Positions 60,664 to 64,000 of a DNA stretch of 64,000 nt are shown here, one piece after another. The DNA lies in the NCBI RefSeq assembly GCF_009807095.1, contig NZ_WUCC01000010.1, forward strand, positions 49,114 to 113,113, written 5' to 3'. Position numbers and translations under genes: made by a program. The stretch is from Rathayibacter sp. VKM Ac-2754. Lineage in GTDB: Bacteria > Actinomycetota > Actinomycetes > Actinomycetales > Microbacteriaceae. Under the pieces are notes generated by a model. The model had not been told where the DNA came from. It worked only from the letters and a program-made list of their open reading frames with translations, and made no database searches. The stretch's first letter is position 1, and each line of letters begins with the position of its first letter.

Positions 60664-61985
60664 GCGGTCAGCCCCGCGAGCAGCGCCCGGTGGAAGACCT
60701 CGCCGCGCTCGAGGGCGAGGACGTCCACGCGCTCGTCGACGCCGTGGATGCCCGCGCGCTGCTCCCTCGACATCACGAGCGGTGCGAAGCGGTAGACGGC
60801 GGGCGCATGCCGATGGAAGTGCCGGGAGTCGGTGGCGGCGTTGATCACGTACGGGACGACCGCCGCTCCGGGATGCGACACGGCGAGCGCCGCTCGGATC
60901 GCGGTGAACGGCGCTCCGTCGGTGGGCGACTGCGGCGACGGGTCCTCGCCCGCGACGACCTCGACGGCCACCTCGCGGTCGCGCACCCGGCGGCGCACGC
61001 GCTCCATGGCGCTCTGCACGGTCTCCCCCGGCGCGAGTCGCAGGTTGAGCGTCACGGTCGCCTCCGACGCGAGGACGTTGTCGGCCGTTCCCCCGGAGAG
61101 CATCGTCGGGGCGAGGGTCGTGCGCACGAGCGCCGCCGCCTCCCCGCCGAGGCGCGCGAGCACCGGGGCGGCGAGGTGCGGACGACGGCCGAGAGCGCGG
61201 TAGACGGCGCCCGCACGTCCCGGTGCCCGGGTCGCGAGGAGCGCGAACGACGATGCGAGCGCCTCCGGGACCCTCGCGGGGAAGGTCGACGGCGTCAGCC
61301 GGGTCACGGCCCGCGCGAGCCGCCCGATCGCCGTCAGCGACGGCGGAGCGGAGGCGTGCCCGCCCGAGCCGCGCACCGTGAGCCGCAGGGTGAGCACGCC
61401 CTTCTCGCCGACCCCGATCATCGCCACCGCCCCGACGACTCCCGGCAGCGGCGCCTCGACGACCGCGCTGCCCTCGTCGAGCACGAGCCAGGGAGTGACG
61501 CCGCGCTCGCGCAGGGTCTCCGCGGTCGCCTGCGCCGCCGCCCCGCGCACCTCCTCGTCGCCGCCGAACGACAGCAGGACGTCGCGGGCCGGGACGAAGC
61601 CCGCCGCGAGCAGGTTCTCGACCGCCTCCACCACGACCACGAGCGGGCCCTTGTCGTCGAGCGCTCCCCTGCCCCAGACGGCCCCATCGGCGATCGCCCC
61701 CTCGAACGGCGGATGCGTCCACGCGGCGGCGTCCTCGGCCGGTACGACGTCGAAGTGGGCCATCAGCACGAGCGGGGGTGCGTCGGAGTCGCGACCCGCC
61801 CAGCGGTAGAGCAGCCCGCGGTCGGTGATCCGCTCGAGGGAGAGGTGCTCGTGGAGCAGCGGGTAGAGCTCGCGGAGGACGTGGACGAACTCGTCGGCGC
61901 CGGTCAGCTCGGCCGAGACGGTCCGCACCCGGAGGAGCCGCGAGAGGCGCTCGGCGATGCCGTGGCGCGGGGTGGCGTCGTTCAC
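60660..61985 (-). CDS. M20 family metallopeptidase
   Basis: The 441-residue protein has the M20 metal sites: LVLMAHFDVVPAED with catalytic Asp, GRGALDDKGPLV, GGDEEVRGAAA, and a dimerisation domain with RGSGGHASAPP. A late VIYVINAATDSRHF-type segment is read here as VPYVINAATDSRHFH, with the last His ligand. It resembles carboxypeptidase S-type dipeptidases/amidohydrolases. The start chosen is GTG 61985 (GAGGA at 6 nt); ATG 62018 is in frame but lacks signals. It is first in a two-gene unit with the MFS. Confidence 0.88.
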   Translation of the reverse strand: MNDATPRHGIAERLSRLLRVRTVSAELTGADEFVHVLRELYPLLHEHLSLERITDRGLLYRWAGRDSDAPPLVLMAHFDVVPAEDAAAWTHPPFEGAIADGAVWGRGALDDKGPLVVVVEAVENLLAAGFVPARDVLLSFGGDEEVRGAAAQATAETLRERGVTPWLVLDEGSAVVEAPLPGVVGAVAMIGVGEKGVLTLRLTVRGSGGHASAPPSLTAIGRLARAVTRLTPSTFPARVPEALASSFALLATRAPGRAGAVYRALGRRPHLAAPVLARLGGEAAALVRTTLAPTMLSGGTADNVLASEATVTLNLRLAPGETVQSAMERVRRRVRDREVAVEVVAGEDPSPQSPTDGAPFTAIRAALAVSHPGAAVVPYVINAATDSRHFHRHAPAVYRFAPLVMSREQRAGIHGVDERVDVLALERGEVFHRALLAGLTA

Positions 61986-62449
61986 TCGAGTCCTCGATCC
62001 GTCGGGGCGTGCGCCCATCGTGGCGCATCGGACGGGCTTGACAGGGGGCCTCGGCGGCCGCGCCGACACCGGCTTCGCGATCCAGGAGACCGCGGGTCGT
62101 ACTCCCCCGGTGTCGCTCACCTTCGTCGAGACCTGCACCGTCGACATCACCGTGGTGTGGGGCGGTACCACGACGGTGCGCCTGCCCGAGCGGAGGCGTC
62201 GACGACGGGGGGAACTGGAACCTCGGCGCTGGAGCGGGCGGGCCGGGGAGCGGCATCCCGACGTCGGCTCCGACGTCCGGCCCGACGTCGGCGCCGAGCC
62301 CGGGTCCGTCATCGCCCTCGACGCCGACGCAGGTCCCCCCGGTCGAGCCGCGGTGATGTCCCGCTCCTCCGTGTTTCGAGCGTGAGAAATCTCGCAGCAA
62401 TCGCGCCCTCGGGGTTGCGCCGCGGCTCCGCTCTCGCTGGAGTATCCGG
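61986..62449. other. Divergent region between the M20 peptidase and the APC permease
   Basis: The 464-bp region has no intact gene. It contains an apparent decayed coding segment (62038-62356) and an exact TTGACA at 62038 with no matching -10. The last 90 bp hold the permease promoter; the sequence GTATCCGG just before its start could be a -10 but the SD GGAG is also there. Confidence 0.5.
62038..62356 (+). pseudogene. Possible frameshifted remnant of a secreted Thr/Pro/Ser-tailed protein
   Basis: Two plus-strand frames look coding in sequence. The first runs from about 62038 to 62190 with about 90% G/C in third positions and peptide TGFAIQETAGRTPPVSLTF, then CTVDITVVWGGTTTVRLPE. The second continues one base later from 62192 to TGA 62354-62356, with GGNWNLGAGAGGPGSG and a repetitive PTSAPTSGPTSAPSPGP tail. 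One inserted base near 62191 would explain the break. No clear start or signal peptide survives. It may also be chance. Confidence 0.3.
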
Positions 62450-63793
62450 ATGACCGAAACGACGGACACCGCAGCAACGGCCCCCTCGAAGGGCGGAGGA
62501 TCGCTCAAGAAGGTCATCACCGGCCCCCTCCTCTTCGCCTTCATCGTCGGCGACACGCTCGGCGCCGGCATCTACACGCTGGTCGGCACGATGGCGAACG
62601 ACGTCGGAGGCGTCATCTGGCTGCCGCTGCTGATCGCGCTGGTCATCGCGCTGCTCACCGCCGGCACTTACGCCGAGCTGATCACCAAGTACCCGCACGC
62701 CGGCGGTGCCGCCCGCTACGCCGACCGCGCCTTCGGCAAGCCGTACCTGTCGTTCCTCGTCGGCTTCCTGATGATGGCGTCCGGGATCACGACCGCCGCC
62801 TCGCTGGCCAACGCGTTCGCCGGCGACTACCTCGGCGCGCTGCTCGACGTGCCGCCCGCTCCCACCGCGATCGTCTTCATCCTGCTGCTGACGCTGATCA
62901 ACCTGCGCGGAGTGAAGGAGTCGCTGACCGCGAACCTCGTCGCCTCGGTCATCGAGGTGAGCGGCCTCGTCATCGTGATCGTCTGCGCCGCGATCTTCTT
63001 CGGCGGCGGCAACGGCGACCCGTCGCGCATCTTCGAGTTCAACCCCGACGTCGCGCCGCTGCAGGGCGCGTTCGCCGCCTCGATCGTCGCCTTCTTCTCG
63101 TTCCTCGGCTTCGAGGCCGCCGCGAACATGGCCGAGGAGGTGCGCAACCCGTCGAAGGTCTACCCGCGCGCCCTGTTCGCCGCCCTGTTCACAGCCGCCG
63201 TGGTCTACCTCCTGATCGCGCTCGGCGCCGTCATCGTGCTGCCGATCGAGGAGCTCGCGGCGTCGACCGGCCCGCTGCTCGACGTCGTCTCGGCGAGCGG
63301 AGTGGCGGTGCCCGAATGGCTGTTCGGCCTCATCGCGCTCGTCGCCATCGCGAACGGCGCCCTGCTGTTCATGGTGATGGCCAGCCGCGTCGGCTTCGGC
63401 CTCGCCTCCTCCGGACTCATGCCGAGCGCCCTCGCGCGCGTGCTGCCGAACCGCGGCACCCCATGGGTCTCGATCCTCGCGGTCGGCGTCGCCACCGCCG
63501 TGCTGAGCCTGGTCGGAGACGTCGGAACGCTCGCCGAGACCACCGTGCTGCTGCTCCTGCTCGTCTTCATCTCGGCGAACGTCTCGGTGCTCGTGCTCAA
63601 GAAGGACAAGGTCGACCACGAGCACTTCTCGGTCCCGCGGGTGGTGCCGGTGCTGGCGATCATCGCGAGCATCGTGCTGCTGACCCAGCAGACCGGCGAG
63701 GTCTGGCTCGGCTCGCTCGCGTACGTCGTCGTCGGCACTGTGCTGTTCCTGGCGACGCGCTACGGCAAGAAGGCCCACGCCGAGCGCTCGTGA
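62450..63793 (+). CDS. APC family amino acid permease
   Basis: The 447-residue transporter has about 12 TM segments. The APC opening GPLLFAFIVGDTLGAGIYTLVGTM is followed by FLGFEAAANMAEEVRNPSKVYPRA and LINLRGVKESL. It is close to cationic or neutral amino-acid carriers; specificity is not predictable. ATG 62450 has GGAG 7 nt upstream. It is followed after 41 bp by the IS30 transposase end. Confidence 0.9.
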   Translation: MTETTDTAATAPSKGGGSLKKVITGPLLFAFIVGDTLGAGIYTLVGTMANDVGGVIWLPLLIALVIALLTAGTYAELITKYPHAGGAARYADRAFGKPYLSFLVGFLMMASGITTAASLANAFAGDYLGALLDVPPAPTAIVFILLLTLINLRGVKESLTANLVASVIEVSGLVIVIVCAAIFFGGGNGDPSRIFEFNPDVAPLQGAFAASIVAFFSFLGFEAAANMAEEVRNPSKVYPRALFAALFTAAVVYLLIALGAVIVLPIEELAASTGPLLDVVSASGVAVPEWLFGLIALVAIANGALLFMVMASRVGFGLASSGLMPSALARVLPNRGTPWVSILAVGVATAVLSLVGDVGTLAETTVLLLLLVFISANVSVLVLKKDKVDHEHFSVPRVVPVLAIIASIVLLTQQTGEVWLGSLAYVVVGTVLFLATRYGKKAHAERS

Positions 63794-63834
63794 CGATCGA
63801 TCGGTCACAGACGGACCGTGCGACTCGGGCGGTT

Positions 63835-64000
63835 TCAAGCGGCTAGTGCAACGGCGATGAGTTCTCTCATCTTGGCGGTGGGGCTGCGGAATTCGAGTGT
63901 TTGGCGGGGTCGGATGTTGAGGAGGCGCTGGGTTTCGGCGAGGTCGGCGTCGGTGATCGTGTTGAAGTTGAAGCCCTTGGGATAGAAGTCGCGGATCAGT
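63835..64000 (-). mobile_element. IS30 family transposase, C-terminal end (cut by window edge)
   Basis: The minus-strand frame reads LIRDFYPKGFNFNTITDADL, then AETQRLLNIRPRQTLEFRSP, ending in VALAA at stop 63835-63837. This is the conserved end of IS30-type DDE transposases, where it packs after the catalytic domain. The rest lies outside the window. The stop region (GGTTTCAAGCGGCTAGTGCA, about 63831-63850) probably belongs to the terminal inverted repeat, as in related elements. Whether the copy is intact cannot be seen. Confidence 0.85.

Noticed and set aside
1..64000. Toxin-antitoxin, restriction-modification, CBASS, retron or other defence systems
   Set aside because: No recognisable reverse transcriptase, nuclease, methyltransferase, cyclase or TA pair was found. 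The protealysin/emfourin pair is a protease-inhibitor pair with no evidence of a defence role.

Overview
The window is very GC-rich actinobacterial DNA with dense gene packing. Start codons are often GTG or TTG, and many genes join by ATGA, GTGA or TGATG overlaps. Gene content (an ECF sigma/anti-sigma/class F sortase/DUF4397 block, actinobacterial HelD, an IdeR-type iron box, pnp with a TTG start) and the style of the short palindromic repeats fit a chromosome of the family Microbacteriaceae (a Rathayibacter/Clavibacter/Curtobacterium-like organism). No rRNA, tRNA, CRISPR array or phage block was seen. The only clear mobile element is the 3' end of an IS30-type transposase cut by the right edge.

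Left part (1-20.2 kb): the end of a TIGR01777-type SDR protein is followed by housekeeping genes, mostly on the minus strand: dapB, a GNAT enzyme, a histidine phosphatase, an M16 peptidase, pnp and, 7.3 kb further upstream, rpsO. Inserted between M16 and pnp is an alpha-glucosidase flanked by two aldo/keto-reductase paralogues that have lost catalytic residues. Between pnp and rpsO lie an MFS/LysR pair and the operon DUF4397 - class F sortase - sigma factor - anti-sigma factor.

Middle part (20.2-44.3 kb): a REPIN-like inverted repeat, a molybdopterin oxidoreductase with its flavin reductase, a protealysin-type M4 protease beside its probable inhibitor emfourin, FKBP, HelD and a two-component system preceded by a large hairpin and four spaced repeat boxes. 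Next is a seven-gene minus-strand operon in which every junction overlaps: three glycosyltransferases, an ABC exporter, two APH-like kinases and a small Asp-tailed membrane protein. This looks like a pathway making and exporting a glycoconjugate whose product I cannot name. DUF1684/MFS, PrsW, Ada-AlkA and aspA follow.

Right part (44.3-64 kb): a divergent catabolic locus (ethanolamine-type permease against glutamine synthetase-like ligase, gamma-glutamyl hydrolase, aldehyde dehydrogenase, SDR, GntR regulator) reads as a complete gamma-glutamylated amine pathway. Then come small membrane proteins, a hydrolase, a quinone oxidoreductase, a pRiA4b-ORF3-domain protein, an iron-siderophore uptake locus (binding protein and two permeases, no ATPase) controlled by one iron box, a DHA2-type MFS, an M20 peptidase, a decayed coding region, an APC permease and the IS30 edge.

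Across the window at least a dozen genes have a TAnnnT hexamer 6-8 nt before the start codon and no usable Shine-Dalgarno sequence. Leaderless transcription is therefore probably common here. All functions are read from sequence motifs and family knowledge; no searches were run.
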